Source: Lithobates sylvaticus
Taxonomy: Eukaryota > Chordata > Amphibia > Anura > Ranidae
Direction: 5' to 3'
Assembly: GCA_028564925.1 (NCBI GenBank)
Contig: CM053029.1
Span: 292,945,558-293,009,557 of the forward strand
DNA length: 64,000 nt
A program made the position numbers and the translations under genes. The notes beneath the pieces were generated by a model. That model worked only from the letters and a program-made list of their open reading frames with translations. It was not told the DNA's origin and searched no databases. Shown here one piece after another: positions 33,541 through 43,985 of the stretch. Position 1 is the first letter of the stretch. Every line of letters starts with the position of its first letter.

Positions 33541-34257
33541 TTTAAGGGCTTGCTTACACCTGCGTTGGTCTTTGACGAGAAATTTACAATAGATTGCTTT
33601 TCAGAGATTGGTGCAGCCATTGCTGGTCGGCATTTAGGAGGCGATCCTGACGTTTTTTTTTTTTTTTGTTTTTGGACAGTCGAACCACGAGCCTAGTGTT
33701 CGGGCCACAACTGTAGCTCAGCCCTATTCATCACTTGAACAGGTCATGTTTGGTAGCGGTAGAGCCTGCCAAACATGACAGCGGGGCTCATTTTTTGTCA
33801 TGCCATGAGCAAAGCATCTCAGCCATGGTATGTTTACATCCCTGCCTGGCTGGCTGCATTTGCAGCTTAACAGGGAGGTTTGGGGCTCAACCGCCTATTT
33901 TTCCCACCCAAGTATCAATTAAGCCCAACTGGATCACCAGCACAGTCTCCACTAAACATCAATATTTGGCATTTAATCATTATAAAATTGTTGGCCTTTT
34001 GCCTAGAGAACTCCAAAATATTACATAAGATGTGTAAACATTTGGACTTTAGTACTTTGTATTTATGCCTCAGATCCTTTCCTATACATTACATCTGTAT
34101 CTTCCCCTAATACTAGAGCAGCTGACATTCCAGCCATTAGCAATAACACCCTCTCAACTTTTTTGTACCAGAGGAACCCTTGAAATCATTTTCAACTTTT
34201 GGGGAACCCTTGCTGAAATCAGTTCCTTGGTGGCCAGTGAGAAAAAAACATCCTTTA
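33541..34257. other. Unclassified interspersed repeats, no gene
   Basis: TTAAGGGCTTGCTTACACCTG near 33542 resembles a MITE terminus. An inverted pair (CATGTTTGG..CCAAACATG, 33747-33777) is visible. Confidence 0.35.
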
Positions 34258-34267
34258 CATTGGCAGC

Positions 34268-34575
34268 CAGTGGGGAAACATGCCCCTCGCGTTGGCGGCC
34301 AGCGGAGAGACGTGCCCCTCGCGCTGGCGGCCAACGGAGAGACGTGCCCCTCGCGCTGGCGGCCAACGGAGAGACGTGCCCCTCGCGCTGGCGGCCAACG
34401 GAGAGACGTGCCCCTCGCGCTGGCGGCCAACGGAGAGACGTGCCCCTCGCGCTGGCGGCCAACGGAGAGACGTGCCCCTCGCGCTGGCGGCCAACGGAGA
34501 GACGTGCCCCTCGCGCTGGCGGCCAACGGAGAAACGTGCCCCTCGCGCTGGCGGCCAACGGAGAAATGTGCCACT
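34268..34575. repeat. 32-bp minisatellite
   Basis: About 9.5 copies of a 32-bp GC-rich unit (GCCAACGGAGAGACGTGCCC core), nearly identical in the centre and more diverged at both edges. 32 is not a multiple of 3, so each frame shows a 32-residue super-repeat. The reading frames here are artefacts. Confidence 0.95.
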
Positions 34576-34864
34576 CACGCTGGCCATTGGTGTCATGCCA
34601 CTAGCTCAGCTAAGTGGTGTTGGCCCCAGAACTACTCAGGTACCTTCATATTAGGAAGTCAATCAGCCACAGCTCAAGGAACCCCCAACAATCACTAGAA
34701 CCCTGGTGGACAATGGCTTGCCTATAACTACCCAGAGGGCAGGAGAAGTGTGGTGTGCACACTATTAATCAACACATCCAATGATCACACAACAAATACA
34801 ATTCATGAGCAGACAAGCTGCTAGGACAGGTTAATTGGATGAAGAACATCACCAGGACATCTTC

Positions 34865-35222
34865 TGGTGGCCATACACACTTCAATTTTGTTACCCGATT
34901 AATCAAAACAATCCAATTAGAAACCAATTGATTAGCCATAACTTCCTATCTGATGCATTTAGAACAGAGTCAATTGCCCAATGCAGAAAATAATCAATAG
35001 TTTTGCATCATTTAGACACTTAGATAAATTTGATAATTTTTCGATCAATTGAATTACAGCTGCATGGTGGAAACAGATACAATTGATAACTTACAATCCT
35101 ATCTTGCAGCTATCGATCGTATTTCATTTCCCCATGCATGTCATAGCAATTGATTATTCTGCTGACTATAGATATTGCTATGAAAATTAATCGATCATGT
35201 ATTGAAGTGTGTATGGTCACCA
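34865..35222. repeat. MITE with TGGTGRCCATACACAC ends
   Basis: TGGTGGCCATACACACTTC at the left and GAAGTGTGTATGGTCACCA at the right are about 22-bp inverted repeats. The interior is rich in ATTGAT/ATCAAT motifs. It ends only about 130 bp from the FNIP1 exon-1 donor, so it lies in the start of intron 1. Confidence 0.65.
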
Positions 35223-35349
35223 TGATAAGAAGGGGCAGAGCTGCTCCTAGATAAGATATCCTTCTAGATGTTGCAGGTTCTGTCATATCATATGATGACA
35301 GTTGCAGGTTATTCCCCCCCAGCAGTAATAATAGAAATAATGGAGGTAC

Positions 35350-35438
35350 CTGAAGGCATAGTCCTCTCTGTGGTCTCTGCTTGGGGACAGCTGCCCGTTC
35401 CTCTTGGTGAAAAGCTTCTGGAAAAGTGTGGGCGGCAT
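35350..35438 (-). CDS. FNIP1: FNIP1 exon 1 (coding part): folliculin-interacting protein 1, N-terminus
   Basis: On the minus strand an ATG at 35438 opens 29 codons beginning MPPTLFQKLFTKRNG and ending EDYAF plus AG. From memory, vertebrate FNIP1 starts MAPTLFQKLFSKRTG and its first coding exon ends within the Ser of a Phe-Ser-Trp; here TTC-AG|gtacct gives the same phase-2 break. FNIP2 starts MAPTLLQKLFNKRG, a poorer match. FNIP1 pairs with folliculin as a RagC/D GTPase-activating complex on lysosomes, and binds AMPK and HSP90. The donor GTACCT lacks the usual G at +5. The rest of the gene would lie below 35349; no exon 2 was found in the window. Only a short homologous stretch supports the call. 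Confidence 0.75.
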
Positions 35439-35700
35439 ATTGCTGGAAAGTCCCAGCCTCAAAGTGACATTAAAGTGTCAGCATTGGACACATAACGCCA
35501 GCCGCCACTACCAACTATCTCCAGCAACACTCCATCTCTGTCTCTAGTCATATGACTGCACACATAATACACTCCGCCCGATCACAGCACTCCCCGCTCT
35601 GCCAGCCACTTCCTGCCCTGGAACCAATACAAGCGCTCTCATTGGTCGGCTCCACACTGCCAGCAAAAGCGCACACATCAGGCATCCCTTTAGACGTGCT
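35439..35700 (-). promoter_or_regulatory. FNIP1: Putative FNIP1 5' UTR and proximal promoter
   Basis: Upstream of the FNIP1 ATG on the minus strand the GC content rises. Visible are ACCAATGAG (CCAAT box at 35641-35645), a second CCAAT in the opposite orientation (35624-35628), CAGGAAGTG (ETS-type core, about 35608-35616), a CGGGCGG near 35580 and the palindrome GTCATATGAC at 35547-35556. No TATA box stands out. CCAAT plus ETS sites without TATA fit a housekeeping promoter. The start site is not determined; about 35580-35600 is a guess. Confidence 0.5.
35459..35493 (-). other. Two short upstream ORFs in the FNIP1 leader
   Basis: ATG at 35493 opens a 7-codon frame (MCPMLTL, stop at 35470-35472). 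Its stop overlaps the start of a 3-codon frame (ATG at 35470, stop at 35459-35461) through TAATG. Both end 20 or more bases before the FNIP1 ATG. They matter only if the transcript starts upstream of 35493. Confidence 0.45.
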
Positions 35701-36570
35701 GTACTTGCGGCTGATGGGCATTAGGGGGCTGCAGAGTGGCTTCTGCACTCTAACTACAGTATACTGTATATTTATAATTTCCAATGTTGTTTGCTATTAA
35801 CGGACTGTAATAAAAAACTAAAATAAAGATTGTAGTAAACCTAATCATTTATAGATTCATTGATTTTCAATTTAATTGATATTGTCTATAAATAGGTCAA
35901 AACTGCACACCCTACAGCTATAAAACCTATGATTGTGGGTTCTCTGCAGAAGTGCAAAGCTTATCTAAACCTGAGAACATAAAATGAGAGTATTGCAGCT
36001 TCGCTGTCCTTTACACCGCAATCCCTGCGTTCGGGTTGTCACTTATTCTTCAAGCCAAACACGCAACACTTTAACTTTTTTTTTTTTAGCATACTCTATA
36101 TGATTGTAAAAGACCTGGGACACATTTGGGCGCTCCAATGAGAATAGTAATGTGGCGTGCATAGTGCCCCCTCACCCTCCTATCAGGCACTGTTCTGAGC
36201 TACATTCTTGGCCGAATAATGTGTCCGGGTTTCAGGTGGACTGAAACCCGAACACATGATTTACAACTCGAACTGTCCGAGTGAATCCCGGACAGGTGGC
36301 AACCCTAACCTGCATTCAGTGTGCCATTCCACATGTACTTTTTCATGTATTTGTAATATGTTTTCATGCGTTTGCAGTGCTCTTTTTTATTTTTTTTTCT
36401 TACTGAGTTGCATTTACATGCGTTTGCAGTGCGTACATGTGCATTTTGGTGTGTTCACATGCCAAAGAATGCAGAGTGGTGTGTTTTGTGTAAAACACAT
36501 GAGAAAACAGCGCAATGGTGTAATCTAGACTTATACATTCATTCTTCTTGCATGTGCATTGGTACTGAGT
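35701..36570. other. Upstream flank of FNIP1; unclassified repeats
   Basis: A foldback near 36226-36255 (GTGTCCGGGTTTCAG / CTGAAACCCGAACAC) and CCGGACAGGTGGCAACCCT near 36287 belong to a dispersed frog repeat whose opposite end motif (AGGGTTGCCACC) recurs at 39906. No gene seen. Confidence 0.4.
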
Positions 36571-37769
36571 TTAACCACTTCAGCCCCAGAAGAATTGGCT
36601 GTTCGATTACCAGGCCATTTTTTGCATCACTTTAACTGACAATTGTGCAGTCGGGCGAGGCTGTACCCAAACAAAATTGATGTCCCTTTTTACCCACAAA
36701 TAGAGCTATCTTTTGGTGGTATTTGATCATCTCTGCGTTTTTAATTTTTTGCGCTATAAACAAAAAATTAGCAAAAATTTTGAAAAAAACACAATGAGGG
36801 TTATTTACTAAAGGCAAATTCACTTTGCACTGCAAGTGCACTTGGAAGTGCAGTCGCTGTAGATCCGAGGTGGACATGCAAGGAAAATAAAAAACAGCAT
36901 TTTAGCTTGCACATGATTGGATGATAAAATCAGCAGAGCTTCCACTCATTTTAGATTTACCCCTTAGATTTAGAGCGACTGCACTTCCAAGTGCACTAGC
37001 AGTGCACTTGTAGTGCAAAGTGGATTTGCCTTTCGTAAATAACCACCAATATTTTGTACTTTTTGCTATAATAAATAGCCTCAATTTTTTTTTAAAAAGC
37101 ACATTTTTTCCTCAGTTTAGGGCGATATATATTCTTCTACATATTTTTGGTAATAAAAATCGCAAATGGCGTATATTGATTGGTTTGCACAAAAGTTATA
37201 GCGTCTACAAAATAGGGGATGGATTTAAGGCATCTTTATTATTATTATTTTTTTACTAGTAATGGGGGTGATCTGTGATTTTTATCGAGACTGCGACATT
37301 ATGGCGGACAGATCGGACACTTTTGACCAATTTGTGGGTCGATTGACAACTATACAGTGATCAGTGCTATAAAAATGCACTGATTACTGTTTAAATGTTA
37401 CTGGCAGGGAAGGGGTTAACACTAGGGGGCGATCAAGGGGTTAACTGTGTTCCTGATGTGTGTGTTCTAACTGTGGGGGATGGGACTGACTATAGGAGAT
37501 GAGAGATGGTGGTTCCCAGCTCATAGGATCTCACAATCTCTCTCTCCTCTCCTCACAGAACAGGGATTTGTTTGTTTGTTTACATACACAGGTCCCTGTT
37601 CTGCCTCTCGTGCCCATGATTGATCGTGGCTGGCGGTCATCAAGCATCGGCACCCCCGCTGTGCAGCCTGCTATCCCGCTTAACGGGACCGACGTATAGC
37701 TACGACAGTTCGCGGGATCATGCTGACATGCCGCAGTATAATGACGGTGGCTGGTCAGCAAGTGGTTAA
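36571..37769. repeat. TTAA-ended MITE (piggyBac-like), copy 3, inverted
   Basis: Starts TTAACCACTTCAGCCCC and ends GGTCAGCAAGTGGTTAA, the reverse complement of the start of copy 1 (431). Internal blocks such as ATTGATTGGTTTGCAC and AGTTATAGCGTCTAC are reverse complements of copy 1 at about 1030-1060. Interrupted by a 252-bp MITE at 36796-37047. Confidence 0.7.
36796..37047. repeat. 252-bp foldback MITE nested in copy 3
   Basis: Long inverted arms: GGGTTATTTACTAAAGGCAA, then CACTTTGCACTGCAAGTGC, at the left, with their complement ending GCCTTTCGTAAATAACCACC at the right. AAT precedes (36793-36795) and follows (37048-37050). Comparison with copy 1 shows one AAT at the empty site, so the duplication is 3 bp. 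Superfamily not settled. Confidence 0.7.
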
Positions 37770-38667
37770 AAATGTGTTTGACTGCATTTGGTGTAAATGA
37801 GTCACTGGATGTAATGGCTGCATTCATTTTATTTTTTCCACACTTTTTTCCTTTACTTTAACATGGTGATCCTGCCATTGACTAACATCCTGTCTTGGAC
37901 TGACAACTGTATTGAGAGCAGCATTGTCACCTCACCCTAGAATAAGGAGTGTGTTAGGACGGCATAAATAAGTAAAAAAATGGTGCGCTTATTCAATCAG
38001 TGAATACACTAATAATAAGACCTTGATAATAGTGAGCATAAAGAAACACTTGCTGCTGTGAAGCTCAAAAAATTGTTTAGAACATAAGCCCAATACTAAA
38101 AAAATCATAAATAATGAAAACAATAAATCACACAAGTAAAAAGTCCAAATAATAAAGTCCTCAGTGAGTGCTATTAGAAAAGGGTCTGGAATCTCATCTG
38201 CACCACAGACCCGCTCCAATCCGTGCCCTATAATAGTCTGTGATAAGTGATTTAATAATCACCCCCGCCACCTCTAGGTGAACTGCCTGCTCACCTTAAA
38301 GGAAGACCATCGGGTCAGATCAAGCCTTGGGTGTACTGATGGTTACTGAATCCTGGATCCTCTGCAGGCCGTGTTGCAGACAGTGTAAATCACTCTTTAG
38401 GAATGGCTCAAAGCATATAAAAGAATATCATTGCGCAAAATCGTTAAAAAATATGTTTCTCTTTATTAGAACATGTAAAAGTTGCCCACTCACATTTATA
38501 CCATCTTGTAAAATCAGTGTGCCATATTATACTGAGAGCTGCTTGCCTCCTTACCACTTCTTCCGGGTATACGAGACACCAGAAGTGACATCACTGGCTC
38601 CTCCCAACGCATTGCGTCACTGGTTACATGACTTCTTCAGGGGACTGCATAACATCTTCCTCTCCTC
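37770..38667. other. Unclassified dispersed sequence, no gene
   Basis: About 37960-38640 looks like one dispersed repeat (AATAATCAC, CACTTGCTGCTG, ACGCATTGCGTCACTGG, ACTTCTTCAGGGG). The last motif partly recurs near 44050-44100. No coding support. Confidence 0.35.
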
Positions 38668-39053
38668 GGGCTTTCACACTGCAGACAATAGAGCAGTAGT
38701 TTGAGGGCGGATTGCAGGTGCTATAGTGCCTGCGGCACTTTTAGACATTTTAGCGCTAAAAATAGCGCCTGTAAAGCGCCGGAAAAACGCCAGTCAAGCC
38801 ACCCCACTGTGAAAGCCTGAGTGCTTTCAGTAGGAGTGGTGCACTTGCGGGACGGGAAAAAAAGTTCTGCAAGCAGTTCTGTATACACCGCTCCCAAACT
38901 GCCCTGCCCTGCCCTGCGTCTGAAAAGCGTTTCGGCAGCGCCGCAACACGGGTGCTTTTAACCCCTTCTTTGGGGTAAAAGCGCCGGTAAAGCTCCCCTA
39001 AAACAAGCAGCGCTTTACCGTGACCTCGGGGTGGTCTAGGTGTGGAAGGGCTC
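38668..39053. repeat. Harbinger-type MITE, diverged
   Basis: GGGCTTTCACACTGC and GGTGTGGAAGGGCTC are inverted ends. GCGCTAAAAATAGCGCC and GCAGCGCTTTACCG correspond to internal blocks of 12189-12580. Confidence 0.6.
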
Positions 39054-39689
39054 TTAACCTGTGATTTTCTAAAGATTTCAGCATTACTGAACTGCCCTGA
39101 GGATGGAGTGTCCAGTATGGCGGACCTCAGTGCCACGACTGCCCCCCCCACTGTGCCGTCTGAGGTAACTGCCTCAATTAGCTTCATGGGCAGCATGGCC
39201 TTGTCCACATTTTAAAGCAATAAACCCTGACAGGAAGTTTTACTCCTCCCTACTTTACCTCAAACAAAACAAGCTTTTTGCCCAGACACAATACATCACA
39301 AGTGTCTGACAGATAGAAATGTACACAAATGTAATGAAAGTCTAAGGACGAAGCAAGAAACAGACACATCTAAAGGAAGGCAGGGACACTTTCTTTGTAA
39401 AACTGAAAAATGGTTTCTGTTGTGTATGTGCAAGAGCTCACGGTGAGGGAATCATATGATGAGATCACATGACTACAGCTCAGCACTGGTATTAGCACTG
39501 CTGTTGTGTCTGTAGAGGTGTTTCCTTGTGCGTGGGTGACTGGAACCTATTCCAAACTGATAAACAGATATTTCTACGACAAATCCACTTAGTAACCTAT
39601 CATTCACGTAGTGCTTGTTTTTCATAACCTTGATACAAGGTGGGGCATGAAGAAAATGCAGATAATGAGAAATGATGAAAGTAGATAAA

Positions 39690-39890
39690 GGTGGCTGCAG
39701 AGCACATAAATAGTCTGGGGTCTGGAGCAGTCTTGTCCAGGGGGAGAAGTTCCCAACCTAAATGGCTACGGCCCTTCCCTTCTAGGCAGCCCAGCTGACA
39801 TTCTGCCTATGTTCATCGAGGTTTATGGTTGAACTAGATGGACTTGTGTCTTTTTTCAACCTCACTAACTACAGTATGTCCCAACTATGT
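39690..39890 (+). repeat. Dispersed retroposon-like tail with hairpin
   Basis: A stem GGTTGAA (39827-39833) and TTCAACC (39855-39861) enclose CTAGATGGACTTGTGTC. This short module is one I recall as very common in fish and frog genomes. No tail or duplication is resolved. Confidence 0.45.
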
Positions 39891-40089
39891 TAAAGCTGAG
39901 AGTAGGGTTGCCACCTTTTCTTCAGGTCAAACCCCAACACTTTAGCAATTTTTTTTTATCGTATAAACTATACATATATTTTACTATTAAATAACATTTC
40001 TAATCATATAACAAGAGTCCCCATTTACATCTTAGTCCAGAGTTCCCCTTTTACATCTTCCCTTTTTACAAATTCCCTTACACTGTAAA

Positions 40090-43000
40090 GCGTCCGCTGA
40101 CACCAATGCTGGGGGTTAATAGTGCGTCCGCTGACACCAATGCTGGGGGTTAATAGTGCGTCCGCTGACACCAATGCTGGGGGTTAATAGTGCGTCCGCT
40201 GACACCAGTGCTGGGGGTTAATAGTGCATCCGCTGACACCAATGCGGGGGGTTAATAGTACGTCCGCTGACACCAATGCTGGGGTTAAAAGTGCGTCTGC
40301 TGACACCAATGCTGGGGGTTAATAGTGCGTCTGCTGACACCAATGCTGGGGGTTAATAGTGCGTCCGCTGACATCAAAGTTGGGGGTTAATAGAGCATCT
40401 GCTGACACCAATGCGGGGGGTTAATAGTACGTCCGCTGACACCAATGCTGGGGTTAATAGTGCGTCCGCTGACATCAAAGCTGGGGTTTAATAGTGCGTC
40501 TGCTGACACCAGTGCTGGGGGTTAATAATGTGTCCACTGACACCAGTGCTGGGGGTTAATAATGCGTCTGCTGACACCAGTGCTGGGGGTAAATGCTGAC
40601 ACCAATGCTGGGGGTTAATAGTGCGTCCGCTGACACCAATGCTGGGGGTTAATAGTGCGTCTGCTGACACCAATGCTGGGGGTTAATAGTGCGTCCACTG
40701 ACACCAATGCGGGGGGTCAATAGTACGTCTGCTGACACCAATGCCGGGGGTTAATAGTGCGTCCGCTGACATCAAAGCTGGGGTTTAATAGTGCGTCTGC
40801 TGACACCAGTGCTGGGGGTTAATAATGTGTCCACTGACACCAGTGCTGGGGGTTAATAATGCGTCTGCTGACACCAGTGCTGGGGGTAAATGCTGACACC
40901 AATGCTGGGGGTTAATAGTGCGTCCGCTGACACCAATGCTGGGGGTTAATAGTGCGTCTGCTGACACCAATGCTGGGGGTTAATAGTGCGTCCGCTGACA
41001 CCAATGCGGGGGGTCAATAGTGCGTCTGCTGACACCAATGCCGGGGGTTAATAGTGCGTCCGCTGACACCAATGCTGGGGGTTAATAGTGCGTCCGCTGA
41101 CACCAATGCTGGGGGTTAATAGTGCGTCCGCTGACACCAATGCTGACACCAATGCTGGGGGTTAATAGTGCGTCCGCTGACACCAATGCTGGGGGTTAAT
41201 AGTGCGTCAGCTGACACCAATGCTGGGGGTTAATAGTGCGTCCGCTGACACCAATGCTGGGGGTTAATAGTGCGTCCGCTGACACCAATGCTGGGGGTTA
41301 ATAGTGCGTCCGCTGACACCAATGCGGGGGGTCAATAGTACGTCTGCTGACACCAATGCTGGGGGTTAATAGTGCGTCTGCTGACACCAATGCTGGGGGT
41401 TAATAGTGCGTCCGCTGACACCAATGCTGGGGGTTAATAGTGCGTCTGCTGACACCAATGCTGGGGGTTAATAGTGCGTCCGCTGACACCAATGCTGGGG
41501 GTTAATAGTGCGTCCGCTGACACCAATGCTGGGGGTTAATAGTGCGTCCGCTGACACCAATGCTGGGGGTTAATAGTGCGTCCGCTGACACCAATGCTGG
41601 GGGTTAATAGTGCGTCTGCTGACACCAATGCTGGGGGTTAATAGTGCGTCACACCAATGCTGGGGGTTAATAGTGCGTCCGCTGACACCAATGCTGGGGG
41701 TTAATAGTGCGTCCGCTGACACCAATGCTGGGGGTTAATAGTGCGTCCGCTGACACCAATGCTGGGGGTTAATAGTGCGTCTGCTGACACCAATGCTGGG
41801 GGTTAATAGTGCGTCCGCTGACACCAATGCTGGGGGTTAATAGTGCGTCCGCTGACACCAATGCTGGGGTTTAATAGTGCGTCCGCTGACACCAATGCTG
41901 GGGGTTAATAGTGCTGGGGGTTAATAGTGCGTCCGCTGACACCAATGCTGGGGGTTAATAGTGCGTCCGCTGACACCAATGATGGTGTTAAAAGTGCGTC
42001 TGCTGACACCAATGCTGGGGGTTAATAGTGCGTCTGCTGACATCAAAGTTGGGAGTTAATAGTGCGTCTGCTGAAACCAATGCTGGGGGTTAATAGTGCG
42101 TCCGCTGACACCAATGCTGGGGGTTAATAGTGCGTCCGCTGACACCAATGCTGGGGGTTAATAGTGCGTCCGCTGACACCAAAGCTGGGGTTTAATAGTG
42201 CGTCTGCTGAAACCAGTGCTGGGGGGTTAATAGTGCGTCCGCTGACACCAATGCTGGGGGTTAATAGTGCGTCCGCTGACACCAATGCTGGGGGTTAATA
42301 GTGCGTCCGCTGACACCAATGCTGGGGGTTAATAGTGCGTCCGCTGACACCAATGCTGGGGGTTAATAATGCGTCCGCTGACACCAGTGCTGGGGGTAAA
42401 TGCTGACACCAGTGCTGGGGTGAATAATGCGTCCACTGACATCAAAGCTGGGGGTTAAAAGTGCGTCTGCTGAAACCAGTGCTGGGGGTTAATAGTGCGT
42501 CCGCTGACACCAATGCTGGGGGTTAATAATGCGTCTGCTGACACCAGTGCTGGGGGTAAATGCTGACACCAGTGCTGGGGTTAATAATGCGTCCGCTGAC
42601 ATCAAAGCTGGGGGTTAAAAGTGCATCTGCTGAAACCAGTGCTGGGGTTAATAGTGTGTCTGCTGACATCAGTGATGGGGGTTAATAGTGCGTCCGCTGA
42701 CACCAGTGCTGGGGGTTAAAGCTGGCACCAGTCCTGGGGGTTAATAGTGCGTCCACTGACACCAGTGCTGGGGGTTAATAATGCGTCCGCTGACACCAGT
42801 ACTGGGGGTTAATAATGTGTCCGCTGACACCAGTGCTGGGGGTAAATGCTGACACCAGTGCTGGGGTTAATAATGCGTCCGCTGACACCAATGCTGGGGG
42901 TTAATAGTGCGTCCGCTGACACCAGTGCTGGGGGTTAATAGTGCATCCGCTGACACCAATGCTGGGGGTTAAAGCTGACACCAGTCCTGGGGGTTAATAG

Positions 43001-43480
43001 TGCATCCACTGACACCAGTGCTGGGGGTTAATAATGTGTCCACTGATACCAGAGCTGGGGGTTAATTATGCGTCCGCTGACACCAGCACTGGGGGTTAAT
43101 AATGTGTCCGCTGACACCAGTACTAGGGGTAAATGCTGACACCAGTGCTGGGGTTAATAATGCGTCCGTTGACACCAGTACTGGGGGTAAATGCTGACAC
43201 CAGTGCTGGGGTTAATAATGCGTCCGCTGACACCAATGCCCGGGTTTAATAGTACGTCTGCTGACACCACTGCTGGGGGTTAATAGTGCGTCCGCTGACC
43301 CCAGTTCTGGGGGTTAATAGTGCGTCCGCTGACACCAGTGCTGGGGGTTAATAGTGCGTCCGCTGACACCAGTGCTGGGGGTTAATAGTGCATCCGCTGA
43401 CCCCAGTTCTGGGGGTTAATAGTGCGTCCGCTGACACCAGTGCTGGGGGTTAATAGTGCGTCCACTGACACCAGTGCTGT
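40090..43480. repeat. 3.4-kb minisatellite, 34-bp unit
   Basis: About 95-100 copies of a 34-bp unit (GCGTCCGCTGACACCAATGC, then TGGGGGTTAATAGT) run without spacers. Variants include CCGC/CTGC, AATGC/AGTGC, shortened units lacking TTAATAGTGCGTC, and AAAGCTGGGG types that cluster at both edges while the centre (41050-41950) is most uniform. A 297-bp block recurs almost exactly (40488-40673 against 40785-40970), so larger segments also duplicate. Confidence 0.97.
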
Positions 43481-43569
43481 TTTTGAAGTTTGCAAGCTTG
43501 CATGTGGCCCCCATGGTTATATGAAAACTTGTCTTGTGGCCCTCAGGTAATTTGAGTTTGGGACCCCTG
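43481..43569. repeat. hAT-like terminus flanking the 34-bp array
   Basis: Read on the minus strand the segment starts CAGGGGTCCCAAACTC, then AAATTACCTGAGGGCCAC, a CAGGGG..GGCCAC end style common in hAT elements. It runs directly into the 34-bp array, which suggests the array grew inside such an element. The opposite end was not found. Confidence 0.45.
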
Positions 43570-43609
43570 CCCTAGACTGTTCATTGAACCAGAAAGACTG
43601 AATGTTGCT

Positions 43610-43985
43610 GTGTGTCTGGAAGTAAAATAGATCTCCTGCAGCCAGCAACAATATAGTCCCCCTCAACAAAATATCCCCCAGCAACAATAGGCCCCTGTCA
43701 GGAACAAAAGATCCCACAGTAGCCAGCATCAATAGACCGTCCAGCAGCCAGCAACAATACAGTAGACGGTAGACCTCTCCCTCAACAGCAGATCCCTCCC
43801 AGCAACAACTGCCCCCCCCAGCTACATAAGACCCCTCAGCAGCAATGGATCCTCCACCAGCAACCACATATTCACAGCAGCAACCTTGATCTTCACAGCA
43901 ACAATAGACCTCCCTGCAGCAGATTCTGCCCCATTCTAGCGACAATAAATTTACCAACAGCCAGCAACAAAAAATCCTCCTGCAC
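43610..43985. repeat. Degenerate AGCAACAATAGACCC tandem repeat
   Basis: Roughly 20-28-bp degenerate units built on CCAGCAACAATAGACCCC. The 156-residue minus-strand frame across it (43517-43987) is repeat-derived. Confidence 0.7.

Noticed and set aside
34137-34698. Several frames of 113-179 codons, Arg-rich repeat protein
   Set aside because: Entirely due to the 32-bp minisatellite; the same peptide cycle appears in several frames.
1-35349. FNIP1 exon 2 (expected Trp-Pro-Leu-Pro..IRLIVYQDC)
   Set aside because: Visual search of the unclassified stretches on the minus strand found no match; it probably lies outside the window. A translated search would be decisive.
35268-35495. 75-codon plus-strand frame at the FNIP1 exon
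   Set aside because: Antisense shadow of the FNIP1 exon and leader; no similarity recognised.
40090-43480. CRISPR-like array
   Set aside because: Units are contiguous 34-mers without unique spacers, in a vertebrate genome; it is a minisatellite.
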